Source of the DNA: Mycolicibacter kumamotonensis
GTDB taxonomy: Bacteria > Actinomycetota > Actinomycetes > Mycobacteriales > Mycobacteriaceae
NCBI RefSeq assembly: GCF_002086285.1
Contig: NZ_MVHU01000017.1
Span: 1-64,000, forward strand
Direction of reading: 5' to 3'
DNA: 64,000 bases
The notes under the pieces were generated by a model. That model saw only the letters and a list, made by a program, of their open reading frames with translations, did no database searches and was not told where the DNA came from. Shown piece by piece: positions 1 through 8,592 of this stretch; positions within the stretch are counted from its first letter, which is position 1, and the number at the start of each line of letters is the position of its first letter. The position numbers and the translations under genes are program-made.

Positions 1-214
1 GGCGGCCGCGGGGGGGGCCCGGGGGGGGGGGGGGGCCCGGGCGGGCCCCGCCGGGACCGGCGCAGCGGGCGGTGACGGCGGGTCCGGCGGGGCCGCCGGT
101 CAGGTCGCTGCGGGCAACACCATCATCGACGGCTCCGACGGAGCCGACGGCACGGCCGGTGTGAGCGGCACTGATGGCAACGCCGGTCAAGGCGGCACCG
201 CCGGTCAGCCCTGA
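1..214 (+). CDS. PE_PGRS-like protein, C-terminal fragment
   Basis: The open frame enters from the left edge and ends at TGA 212-214. The readable part is rich in Gly, Ala, Asp, Ser and Thr in GGxGG-like triplets, ending G-T-A-G-Q-P, which is the composition of the C-terminal part of mycobacterial PE_PGRS proteins. The N-terminal PE domain lies outside the window, so the family call rests on composition only. The first 55 bases hold runs of up to 15 G, unlike the mixed GGN codons that follow; this looks like a difficult-to-assemble contig edge. Role unknown; the family is often cell-surface exposed. Confidence 0.55.
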   Translation, partial: AAAGGARGGGGARAGPAGTGAAGGDGGSGGAAGQVAAGNTIIDGSDGADGTAGVSGTDGNAGQGGTAGQP

Positions 215-228
215 TCCTTGGTGAACCG

Positions 229-292
229 TCGCCGAGCGTGTACCTGCTGCGAGATCTCCCCCGAGTTTCCGCAGTGAGTACACGCTCGGCGA
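229..292. terminator. Long inverted repeat between convergent genes
   Basis: A perfect 15-bp inverted repeat (TCGCCGAGCGTGTAC, 229-243; complement 278-292) encloses a 34-base loop. It sits between the stop of the PE_PGRS-like gene (214) and the stop of the convergent helicase gene (306), so a bidirectional termination role is plausible. It lacks a U tract and the loop is long, so it is not a textbook intrinsic terminator. Confidence 0.5.
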
Positions 293-305
293 AGCGGCAT
301 GACCG

Positions 306-2045
306 CTACAGCTGCCGGATGGCCTCGATCCGGGCCCGCAGCTGATCCGACGTGGCCGCCGCCACCGGTGGGCCACCGCAGATCCGGCGCAACTCGTTGT
401 GGATCCAGCCGTGCGGTTTGCCGAGCCGGTGATGCGCCGCCGACACCAGCGCGTTGAGTTCGTGACGTAGCGCCCGCAACTGTCCGTGGGTGGTCACCGG
501 TACCGGAACCCCGCCGTCGTTGACCGCTTTGGACCGTCGGACCAGCTGCTCTTCCTGCCTGCGCCGCAACAGGTCCCGCATCTGGTCGGGGTCCAGCAGA
601 CCGGGGATGCCCAGATAGTCGGCCTCCTCCTCGCTGCCGGCCGGGGTGGCCGTCCCGAACGACGCACCGTCGAAGATCACCTGGTCCAGCTCGGCGTCGG
701 CGCCCAGCGACTCGAAGGTGTTCTCCAGTTCGGACGGTTCGTCGCGCCGGCGCTCGGCCTCGGCGAACTCGTCGCGTTCGGACTCCCGGTGCGGCTTGCC
801 CAGCACATGGTTGCGCTGCGCCTCAAGCTCACTGGCCAACTGCAGCAGCGACGGCACCGAGGGCAGGAAGATGCTGGCGGTCTCGCCCGGCCGCCGCGAC
901 CGCACGAACCGGCCGATCGCCTGCGCGAAGAACAGCGGGGTGGACGCGCTGGTCGCGTAGACGCCCACCGCCAGCCGTGGCACGTCGACACCTTCGGAAA
1001 CCATCCGCACCGCCACCAGCCAGCGACTGGTCGCCGCGGAGAACTGCGCGATCTTCTGCGAGGCGGTCGGGTCATCGGAGAGCACCACCGTCGGGGCCTC
1101 GCCGGTGAGCGTGGTCAGCAGCTTGGCGTAGGCGCGGGCGGTCTTCTGATCCGAGGCGATCACCATGCCGCCGGCGTCGGCCATGCCGCCATCGCGCAGC
1201 TGGCGCAGCCGAGTGTCCGCGGCGGTGATCACCGCCGGCATCCATTGCCCGGCCGGATCCAACGCCGTGCGCCAGGCCCGCGCGGTGTGCTCGGCGGTCA
1301 GCGGCTCGCCGAGCCGGGCCGCGTACTCCTCACCGGCGCTGTCACGCCAGCGGGCCTCCCCCGAATAGGCCATGAACACCACCGGGCGCACCACGCCGTC
1401 GGCCAGCGCCTCGGGGTAGCCGTAGCTGTCGTCGGCCACCGAACGCAACGCGCCGCTGCCGTCGGGCTCATAGTTGACGAACGGAATGGGACTGTCGTCG
1501 CTGCGAAAGGGGGTGCCGGTCAGCGCCAGCCGGCGAGTGGCGTCGGAGAACGCCTCGCGGATGCCGTCGCCCCAGCTTTTGGCGTCCCCGCCGTGATGGA
1601 TCTCGTCGAAGATCACCAGGGTTTTCGCGGCCTCGGTGCGCACCCGGTGCCGGGTCGGGTGGCTGGCGACCTGCGCGTAGGTGACGACGACGCCGTGGTA
1701 TTCCGCACTGGTCTGGGCGTCGGAGTTGGAAAACCGCGGATCCAGGGCGACGCCGTGTTCGGCGGCCGCCGACGCCCACTGCACCTTCAGGTGTTCGGTG
1801 GGCACCACGATCGTGATGCGCTCGACGGTGCGGTCGGCCAGCAACTCGGCGACGATGCGCAGCGCAAACGTCGTCTTGCCGGCGCCGGGGGTGGCCACCA
1901 TCAGAAAATCGCGCGGCTTGGCGGTCAGATACCGCACCAGAGCCCGCCGTTGCCAGCCCCGCAAAGCCCGGGTGCTGGGCGCTGCGTCAGCCCGCACCCG
2001 GTCTCCTATCTGATCGAGAGGCAGTCTAGGGCAAGCGGATAGCAT
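306..2045 (-). CDS. DEAD/DEAH-box (superfamily 2) helicase
   Basis: A 579-residue protein starting MLSACPRLPL from ATG 2045. A longer frame to 2270 exists but would run through the divergent M24 gene, so the inner start is chosen. Helicase motifs appear in order: Walker A ATPGAGKTT, a DEIH box in IFDEIHHGG, motif III LTGTPFR and motif VI QAIGRFVRSRR. This identifies a two-RecA-domain SF2 ATPase of the DEAD/DEAH-helicase/type III restriction Res type that acts on nucleic acid. The C-terminal 150 residues are charged and not recognised. No nuclease or methyltransferase partner is adjacent, so a repair or RNA role is more likely than restriction; the substrate cannot be told. Its start codon lies 7 bases from the divergent M24 start. 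Confidence 0.8.
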   Translation of the reverse strand: MLSACPRLPLDQIGDRVRADAAPSTRALRGWQRRALVRYLTAKPRDFLMVATPGAGKTTFALRIVAELLADRTVERITIVVPTEHLKVQWASAAAEHGVALDPRFSNSDAQTSAEYHGVVVTYAQVASHPTRHRVRTEAAKTLVIFDEIHHGGDAKSWGDGIREAFSDATRRLALTGTPFRSDDSPIPFVNYEPDGSGALRSVADDSYGYPEALADGVVRPVVFMAYSGEARWRDSAGEEYAARLGEPLTAEHTARAWRTALDPAGQWMPAVITAADTRLRQLRDGGMADAGGMVIASDQKTARAYAKLLTTLTGEAPTVVLSDDPTASQKIAQFSAATSRWLVAVRMVSEGVDVPRLAVGVYATSASTPLFFAQAIGRFVRSRRPGETASIFLPSVPSLLQLASELEAQRNHVLGKPHRESERDEFAEAERRRDEPSELENTFESLGADAELDQVIFDGASFGTATPAGSEEEADYLGIPGLLDPDQMRDLLRRRQEEQLVRRSKAVNDGGVPVPVTTHGQLRALRHELNALVSAAHHRLGKPHGWIHNELRRICGGPPVAAATSDQLRARIEAIRQL

Positions 2046-2052
2046 CGCTTGC

Positions 2053-2754
2053 GTGTCCACCCCGGGGGAGCCGGAATCCATCCGCGTTGAGCGGCTACTC
2101 GACGCGCAGACCAAAGCCGCCGCGCTGTTCGACGAGATCGAGCGCCGCGGCATGATCCGCCCCGGTGTCGGCGAGCAGCAGCTCTCCGATGAGATCGCCG
2201 ACCTGGCCGCCGAACGGTTCGGGGTGACGCGGCACTGGCATCGCCGGGTGGTGCGCGCCGGGGAGAACACCCTGCATCCGTTTCACGCCCACCCGCCGGA
2301 TCGGATCATGACCGACGACGACATCGCCTACCTCGATCTGGGCCCGATCTTCGCCGAGTGGGAGGCCGACTTCGGTCGCACCTTCGTGCTCGGTGACGAC
2401 CCGGACAAGCTGGCGCTGCGCGACGCCCTGCCCGGGGTGTGGAGCGCGGGTCGCGCGTTCTTCGAGGCTCACGCCGAGATCACCGGCGCGCAGCTGTTCG
2501 AACACGTCGTCGGCCTGGCCCAGGACGCGGGTTTCGAGTTCGGCGCTCCCATCGCCGGGCACCTCCTCGGGGAGTTTCCGCACAAGAAGATCTCCGGAGA
2601 CGACGCCCGGTTCTACGTCGCACCCGGATCCGACGAGCCGATGCGCCGCACCGACCGCACCGGCCGGGTCTGCCACTGGATCCTCGAGGTGCACCTGGTC
2701 GACCGGGCCCGCCGGTTCGGCGGTTTCTACGAGGAACTGCTCGACGTGGGGTGA
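2053..2754 (+). CDS. M24-family metallopeptidase (aminopeptidase P-like)
   Basis: A 233-residue protein from GTG 2053. The pita-bread metallopeptidase fold is indicated by YLDLGPIFAEWEADFGRTFVLG, which holds the two metal-binding Asp. The later ligands are a His in GHLLGEFPHK, a Glu in WILEVHL and a Glu in GFYEELLD. Members are Xaa-Pro or methionyl aminopeptidases, or creatinase-like enzymes; this short form has only the catalytic domain. The expected substrate is small peptides in the cytosol, but specificity cannot be read. The start codon is so close to the divergent helicase start that at least one of the two transcripts is probably leaderless. Confidence 0.8.
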   Translation: MSTPGEPESIRVERLLDAQTKAAALFDEIERRGMIRPGVGEQQLSDEIADLAAERFGVTRHWHRRVVRAGENTLHPFHAHPPDRIMTDDDIAYLDLGPIFAEWEADFGRTFVLGDDPDKLALRDALPGVWSAGRAFFEAHAEITGAQLFEHVVGLAQDAGFEFGAPIAGHLLGEFPHKKISGDDARFYVAPGSDEPMRRTDRTGRVCHWILEVHLVDRARRFGGFYEELLDVG

Positions 2755-2765
2755 GCCGGGTTCGG

Positions 2766-3674
2766 CTATACCGGAAAGACCACCCCGGTCAGCTCCTCGG
2801 AGACGGTCCACAGCCGCTTCTGCGCGTCGACATCGTGGGACTTGCGGCTGGACTTCACCACGGTGGGGTAGCCGCGTCCCTGCGCGAAGCCGTCCGGCCC
2901 GAAGTACTGGCCGCCGAGCGCCTGCGGGTCGCTGGCGGCGCGTAGTGACGGCAGCGCGCCCATGTCCGCACCCTGGAAGAGCGGTTTGATCAACGGGTAG
3001 GCGGCCGCAGCCCACCGCGGCAGGTGGCGCATCAGGTCGGTGTTGGAGCCGCCGGGGTGCGCGGCGGTGGCGATCGTGGTCGCGTGCGGAGCCAGCCGGC
3101 GCTGCAACTCGTAGGTGAACATCAGGTTGGCGAGCTTGGACTGCCCGTAGGCCTCGACCCGGTTGTAGCGGCGCTGCCACTGCAGGTCGTCGAAGTGGAT
3201 GTCGGCGCGGATGCGGTGACCGACGCTGCTGACGGTCACGACCCGGGAGCCGGCGACCGGCAGCAGCCGGTCCAGCAGCAGTCCGGTCAGGGCGAAGTGG
3301 CCCAGATGGTTGGTGCCGAACTGCAGCTCGAAGCCGTCCTTGGTCGTCGCCTTCGGCGGGTACATCACCCCGGCGTTGTTGATCAACAGGTCGATGCGGT
3401 CGTGATCGGCGCGCAACTGCGCCGCGGCGGAGCGGATCGAGTCCAGCGAGGTCAGGTCGAGCTCCTGCAGCGTCACGTCGGCGCCGGGGCTGCGGCGACG
3501 GATGAGGGACTCGGCGTCCTTGCCCTTCTCGAGATTGCGCACGGCGAGCACCACCCGGGCGCCCTGCGCGGCGAGTGCGGCGGCTGTCTCGAAGCCCAGA
3601 CCGGTGTTGGCTCCGGTGATGACCGCGACCCGCCCGGTCTGGTCGGGGATGTCCGCGGTTGTCCATTTGGCCAT
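2766..3674 (-). CDS. Short-chain dehydrogenase/reductase (Rv0439c-like)
   Basis: A 302-residue classical/WW-oxidoreductase-like SDR. It has the cofactor motif TGANTGLG near residue 20, NNAG near 98, a catalytic Ser in VVTVSSVGH and the YGQSK catalytic Tyr/Lys. It is the counterpart of Rv0439c, which also lies just upstream of groEL2 in M. tuberculosis. It is NAD(P)-dependent and acts on an unknown alcohol or ketone. It is divergent from the TetR-type gene at 3774 with a 99-bp gap, so that regulator is the first candidate to control it. Confidence 0.85.
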   Translation of the reverse strand: MAKWTTADIPDQTGRVAVITGANTGLGFETAAALAAQGARVVLAVRNLEKGKDAESLIRRRSPGADVTLQELDLTSLDSIRSAAAQLRADHDRIDLLINNAGVMYPPKATTKDGFELQFGTNHLGHFALTGLLLDRLLPVAGSRVVTVSSVGHRIRADIHFDDLQWQRRYNRVEAYGQSKLANLMFTYELQRRLAPHATTIATAAHPGGSNTDLMRHLPRWAAAAYPLIKPLFQGADMGALPSLRAASDPQALGGQYFGPDGFAQGRGYPTVVKSSRKSHDVDAQKRLWTVSEELTGVVFPV

Positions 3675-3773
3675 GGGGAACTCCTGAGCTGTAGGGTAAA
3701 CGGGGCTAGCGCTCCGGTTTTTGCAACTATACGGAACGATCGCCCCGCTTTGTCAACCGATAGGGATGCACAG

Positions 3774-4340
3774 GTGACTGAGTCCAGCCGGCCACTGCGC
3801 GCCGACGCGGTGCGCAACCGTGCGCGCGTGCTGGACGTCGCCTATGAAACCTTTGCGGCCGAAGGCTTGTCGGTGCCGATCGATGAGATAGCCCGACGCG
3901 CCGGAGTCGGCGCCGGGACCATCTACCGGCACTTCCCGACCAAGGACGCGCTGTTCCGGGCGGTCCTCAAAGACCGCATGCAACGCGTCGTCGACGACGG
4001 GTACGCCCTGCTGGAATCCGACGAACCGGGGGTGGCGCTCTTCACCTTCCTGCGCTCGATCGTCCTGCAGTGGGGTGCGACGGATCGGGGCCTGGCCGAA
4101 GCACTGGCCGGCGTCGGCATCGACATCGCCCAGGCCGCACCGGAGTCCGAGGACGCCTTCCTGGCGGTGCTCGGTGAGCTGCTGGGCGCCGCGCAGCGGG
4201 CGGGCATCGCGCGAGGCGACCTCGGTGTCGGCGACGTGAAGGCGATCCTGGTCGGGTGCCAGGCGATGCAGTCCTACAACGCCGCGTCGGCCGAGCGCGT
4301 GATCGACGTCGTCATCGACGGTTTGCGCGCGCCGCAATAA
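3774..4340 (+). CDS. TetR-family transcriptional regulator
   Basis: A 188-residue protein from GTG 3774 (MTESSRPLRADAVRNRARVL). The longer upstream frame has no coding character. The N-terminal helix-turn-helix is clear: FAAEGLSVPIDEIARRAGVG followed by AGTIYRHFPTKDALFRAVL. The C-terminal ligand domain (about 70-188) is Ala-rich and resembles the SBP56-like TetR_C group. It is divergent from the SDR gene at 3674. The 99-bp gap, the only AT-richer stretch nearby, has an imperfect inverted repeat around 3699-3722 with AAAC and GTTT ends; it is a weak operator candidate. Confidence 0.9.
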   Translation: MTESSRPLRADAVRNRARVLDVAYETFAAEGLSVPIDEIARRAGVGAGTIYRHFPTKDALFRAVLKDRMQRVVDDGYALLESDEPGVALFTFLRSIVLQWGATDRGLAEALAGVGIDIAQAAPESEDAFLAVLGELLGAAQRAGIARGDLGVGDVKAILVGCQAMQSYNAASAERVIDVVIDGLRAPQ

Positions 4341-4345
4341 GGCGC

Positions 4346-4489
4346 GCTTCGCTCCGCGCATCATCGCCGGACGAGCCCGACGGTCCGGCTCCTCAGCTCG
4401 TCGCTTCGCTCCGCGCATCGTCGCCGGACGAGCCCGACGGTCCGGCTCCTCAGCTCGTCGCTTCGCTCCGCGCATCGTCGCCGGACGAC
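4346..4489. repeat. 57-bp tandem repeat, 2.5 copies
   Basis: Three copies begin at 4346, 4403 and 4460, with an exact 57-base period. Copies one and two are full and differ at one base; the third stops after 30 bases, just before the groEL2 operator. Each unit starts GCTTCGCTCCGCGCATC and contains CCGGACGAGCCCGACGGTCCGG, which can fold on itself. No gene lies between 4341 and 4665; this stretch holds only the repeat, the two CIRCE sites and the groEL2 leader. Confidence 0.9.
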
Positions 4490-4516
4490 CTTGCACTCTC
4501 CATGGGCGAGTGCTAA
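4490..4516. promoter_or_regulatory. CIRCE element 1 (HrcA operator)
   Basis: CTTGCACTC, 9-base spacer, GAGTGCTAA. The CIRCE consensus is TTAGCACTC-N9-GAGTGCTAA; the right arm is perfect and the left arm matches 7 of 9. HrcA represses chaperonin genes through this element. Confidence 0.88.
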
Positions 4517-4524
4517 GAATGACG

Positions 4525-4551
4525 TTGGCACTCGCGACCGGCGAGTGCTAG
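4525..4551. promoter_or_regulatory. CIRCE element 2 (HrcA operator)
   Basis: TTGGCACTC, 9-base spacer, GAGTGCTAG: one mismatch to consensus in each arm. It lies 8 bases after the first element and about 115 bases before the groEL2 ATG, so it should overlap the core promoter. Confidence 0.9.
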
Positions 4552-6291
<1,740 letters not shown>

Positions 6292-6306
6292 GTCTGGTTG
6301 CACGAC

Positions 6307-6338
6307 AAGGCCCGGTCTGCTTCGGCAGACCGGGCCTT
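6307..6338 (+). terminator. Intrinsic terminator of groEL2
   Basis: A perfect 14-bp stem (AAGGCCCGGTCTGC / GCAGACCGGGCCTT) closed by a TTCG tetraloop, followed by CGTCGTTT, starting 15 bases after the groEL2 stop. Confidence 0.92.
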
Positions 6339-6347
6339 CGTCGTTTA

Positions 6348-6410
6348 CGTTGACTCTGCGCGTAGGGCGGGAAAGTGCGAGTGGGGTGCGCCCTGGACGC
6401 AGAGTCAACG
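6348..6410. repeat. Long-loop inverted repeat, 13-bp arms
   Basis: CGTTGACTCTGCG at 6348-6360 is perfectly complementary to 6398-6410, around a 37-base loop. The loop contains a smaller nested pair (AGGGCG/CGCCCT). It lies between the groEL2 terminator and the next start codon at 6422, and its architecture recalls the repeat at 229-292. Confidence 0.8.
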
Positions 6411-6421
6411 AGGATGGGTGC

Positions 6422-7738
6422 ATGGAGATCCTGCTGCTGGGCACCGGCAGCGCCGACGGCTGGCCGAACCCGTTCTGCCGGTGCGTCTCCTGCCGATCGG
6501 CGACCGAGGTTCGCGGGCAGACCGCCGCGCTGGTCGACGGCGTGCTGTTGCTGGACTGCGGCCCGGAGGCGCCGCGGGCCGCCGCGCGCTTCGGACGGTC
6601 GCTGGCGTCGGTGCGCCACATCCTGTTCACCCACGGCCACTGGGACCACGTCGGGCCGGCCGCCATGCTGATGCGGCACTGGACCGGGACCGGCGAGCCC
6701 CTGGATGTGGTCGGCCCGCCGAGCGCTCTAAATCAGTGCCGGGACTGGGTGGGCCCGGACGACCCGGTCCGGTTCGTCGAGGTGAGCCCGGGCGACGACG
6801 TGCGCGTGGGTGACTACCGGGTCCGGGTGCTCGCCGCCGCGCATGGCGCCGACATCGGCGGTGACGCGGTGCTCTACGATCTGGAATCCGTTGGCGGCCG
6901 GATCTTCTGGGCCACCGACACCGGCCCGCTGCCCGAGGCTACGCACGCCGCGGTCGCCGGCGCCGGCTTCGACGCGGTGTTCCTGGAGGAGACGTTCGGG
7001 ATGCATACCGGCCACGGCACCGAACACCACGACCTCCCCGCTTTCGCGGCGACCGTGGATGAGTTGCGCCACTCCGGCGCCGTCGTGGCCGCCACCGACG
7101 TCGTCGCCGTCCATCTGAGCCATCACAACCCGCCGGAACCGGAACTGACTGCGGTATTGGCTGATTCGGATGCCCGGCCGGGGCGCGACGGTGAGATCCT
7201 GGGCGCGGTGCCGATCCGTTCGCTGATTCTCGGCGGCGCCCGCTCAGGCAAGTCCGCGCACGCCGAAGCGCTGCTGGCCGGGCAGGTAGCGGTCACCTAC
7301 CTGGCCACCGGCGGAACGCGCGAGGGCGATCCGGAATGGGCCGAACGGATACGGCTGCACCGGAGCCGACGCCCGCACACCTGGCGCACGGTGGAGACCG
7401 TCGACATCGCCGATACGCTGCTCACCGCCGAAACCCCGCTGCTGCTGGACTGTTTGGGAACCTGGCTCACCGCTCGCATGGACCTGCACCGGGTTTGGGA
7501 CGACGGCGGCCTCGACGGCGTGCACGCCGATATCGACGAACTGGTTTCGGCGTGGCGGGCCTGCCCGGTGCGGGCGGTGGCGGTAAGCAACGAGGTCGGC
7601 AGCGGAGTGGTGCCGCCCGCCGAATCCGGGCGGTTGTTCCGCGACCTGCTCGGCGTGCTGAACGCACGGATCGCCGCGGAGTCCGACGAGGTCGTGCTGA
7701 TGGTGGCCGGGCGACCGCTCAAGCTTCCTGCGCAGTGA
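6422..7738 (+). CDS. Metallo-beta-lactamase-fold hydrolase fused to CobU (adenosylcobinamide kinase/guanylyltransferase)
   Basis: A 438-residue two-domain protein from ATG 6422. Residues 1 to about 255 form an MBL-fold domain of the PhnP-like phosphodiesterase type. It has the metal motif FTHGHWDHVG and later ligands in WATDTGP and HLSHH; two early CxxC-like pairs (CRCVSC) suggest a zinc site as in PhnP. Residues 262-438 are a complete CobU: the P-loop GGARSGKS, HRSRRPHTWRTVE, LLLDCLGTWLT and VSNEVGSGVVPP followed by GRLFRDLLG. CobU phosphorylates adenosylcobinamide and adds GMP in cobalamin assembly. Mycobacterial CobU is usually a stand-alone protein, so the N-terminal hydrolase may supply a coupled nucleotide-loop step; that is inference. 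Confidence 0.88.
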   Translation: MEILLLGTGSADGWPNPFCRCVSCRSATEVRGQTAALVDGVLLLDCGPEAPRAAARFGRSLASVRHILFTHGHWDHVGPAAMLMRHWTGTGEPLDVVGPPSALNQCRDWVGPDDPVRFVEVSPGDDVRVGDYRVRVLAAAHGADIGGDAVLYDLESVGGRIFWATDTGPLPEATHAAVAGAGFDAVFLEETFGMHTGHGTEHHDLPAFAATVDELRHSGAVVAATDVVAVHLSHHNPPEPELTAVLADSDARPGRDGEILGAVPIRSLILGGARSGKSAHAEALLAGQVAVTYLATGGTREGDPEWAERIRLHRSRRPHTWRTVETVDIADTLLTAETPLLLDCLGTWLTARMDLHRVWDDGGLDGVHADIDELVSAWRACPVRAVAVSNEVGSGVVPPAESGRLFRDLLGVLNARIAAESDEVVLMVAGRPLKLPAQ

Positions 7739-8120
7739 CCTTCAAGTCGACACAGTCGCTGTAGCAAGGGGTTTCGCCCGGCGACTCCGGGGTGGCGACC
7801 CGGATCAGCACCGCGCGACTGGGGGAGATCTTCAGGCTGGCCAGCTCACCGGCATCAGACACCTCGGCGGTGCCGTCGACGATGACGGTGTAGCCACCCG
7901 GGACCGGCGGCGGCCACATCACCGTGACATCGCTGCTGCGAGCCAGGTTCGCCCGGCTGCGCCGCCCACCGAGCGCGCCGATGTGCACGATGTCGCCGTT
8001 GAGCGTCGGCATCACCGGTACCGGGTGCGGCCGGTTCTCGGCGTCGACGGTGATCAGGTAGGCGTAGTCGTAGCCCACGAGTTTCGCTGCGAGGCGGTCG
8101 AAATCCACGTTGGAAGCCAT
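7719..8120 (-). CDS. Pyridoxamine-5'-phosphate-oxidase-like FMN/F420-binding protein
   Basis: A 133-residue split-barrel protein (MASNVDFDRLAAKLVGYDYAYLITVDAENRPHPVPVMPT) with the PPOX pattern: two opening strands, a central RRSRANLARSSDVTVMW cofactor-loop region and YTVIVDGTAEV. Small proteins of this type bind FMN, F420 or biliverdin; which one cannot be read here. It is a paralogue of the next gene upstream. Its stop overlaps the stop of the convergent CobU fusion by 20 bases. Confidence 0.7.
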   Translation of the reverse strand: MASNVDFDRLAAKLVGYDYAYLITVDAENRPHPVPVMPTLNGDIVHIGALGGRRSRANLARSSDVTVMWPPPVPGGYTVIVDGTAEVSDAGELASLKISPSRAVLIRVATPESPGETPCYSDCVDLKVTAQEA

Positions 8121-8145
8121 GCGACCAGCCTAACGTCGCCGGCTG

Positions 8146-8532
8146 TCAATTCGCCTTGAGCTGCACGCAGTCGTGCACGGTGCCGACCGCCCGCTTGGTG
8201 CCCTCGGCGAACACCGGCCGGTGCAGCAGGGCCTTGGTCGGCCTGACCAGCACCGGGGCTCCCGGATCATCGGGAAGCTCGGCCTGGCCGTCGACGAACA
8301 GGGAGTACTCGCCGACCTCGCGGGCGGGCCAGACCAGGGTGACACCGGCGCGGGCCGCGATGTTCTCCCGGCCGTGGGCGCCGACGGGTCCGACGTCCAC
8401 CCGGGCGCCGTCGAAGACCGGGGTGATCGCGGTGGTGCGAATGCGGTAGTCGTCACCGACGGTCACCAGGTAGGCGAAGTCGTAGCCGGGCAACAGCTCG
8501 GCCAGCCGGGCGAGGTCGACGGAGGTGGTCAT
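8146..8532 (-). CDS. PPOX-like FMN/F420-binding protein, paralogue of 7719-8120
   Basis: A 128-residue protein starting MTTSVDLARLAELLPGYDFAYLVTVGDDYRIRTT. The start at ATG 8532 aligns with its neighbour; a longer frame to 8583 would run up to the divergent gene. It shares the GYDxAYLxTV opening, the VGPVGAHGRENIAARAGVTLVWPA core and YSLFVDGQAEL with the downstream gene, 25 bases away. The pair therefore looks like a tandem duplication in one operon. Cofactor and substrate are unknown. Confidence 0.7.
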   Translation of the reverse strand: MTTSVDLARLAELLPGYDFAYLVTVGDDYRIRTTAITPVFDGARVDVGPVGAHGRENIAARAGVTLVWPAREVGEYSLFVDGQAELPDDPGAPVLVRPTKALLHRPVFAEGTKRAVGTVHDCVQLKAN

Positions 8533-8592
8533 GGTGTCGAGGATAGTGATCAGGTAGCAGACACCAGAGGAAACCTGGGCCAAGATGAACCC

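Noticed and set aside
486..2042. Long plus-strand frame opposite the helicase
   Set aside because: It is the antisense shadow of the helicase gene; no conserved motif and no ribosome site.
306..2045. Restriction or phage-defence helicase system
   Set aside because: No nuclease, methyltransferase or other defence gene is adjacent; only an M24 peptidase and an SDR.
4346..4489. CRISPR array
   Set aside because: The 57-base units are contiguous with no unique spacers and there are no cas genes, so it is a tandem repeat.
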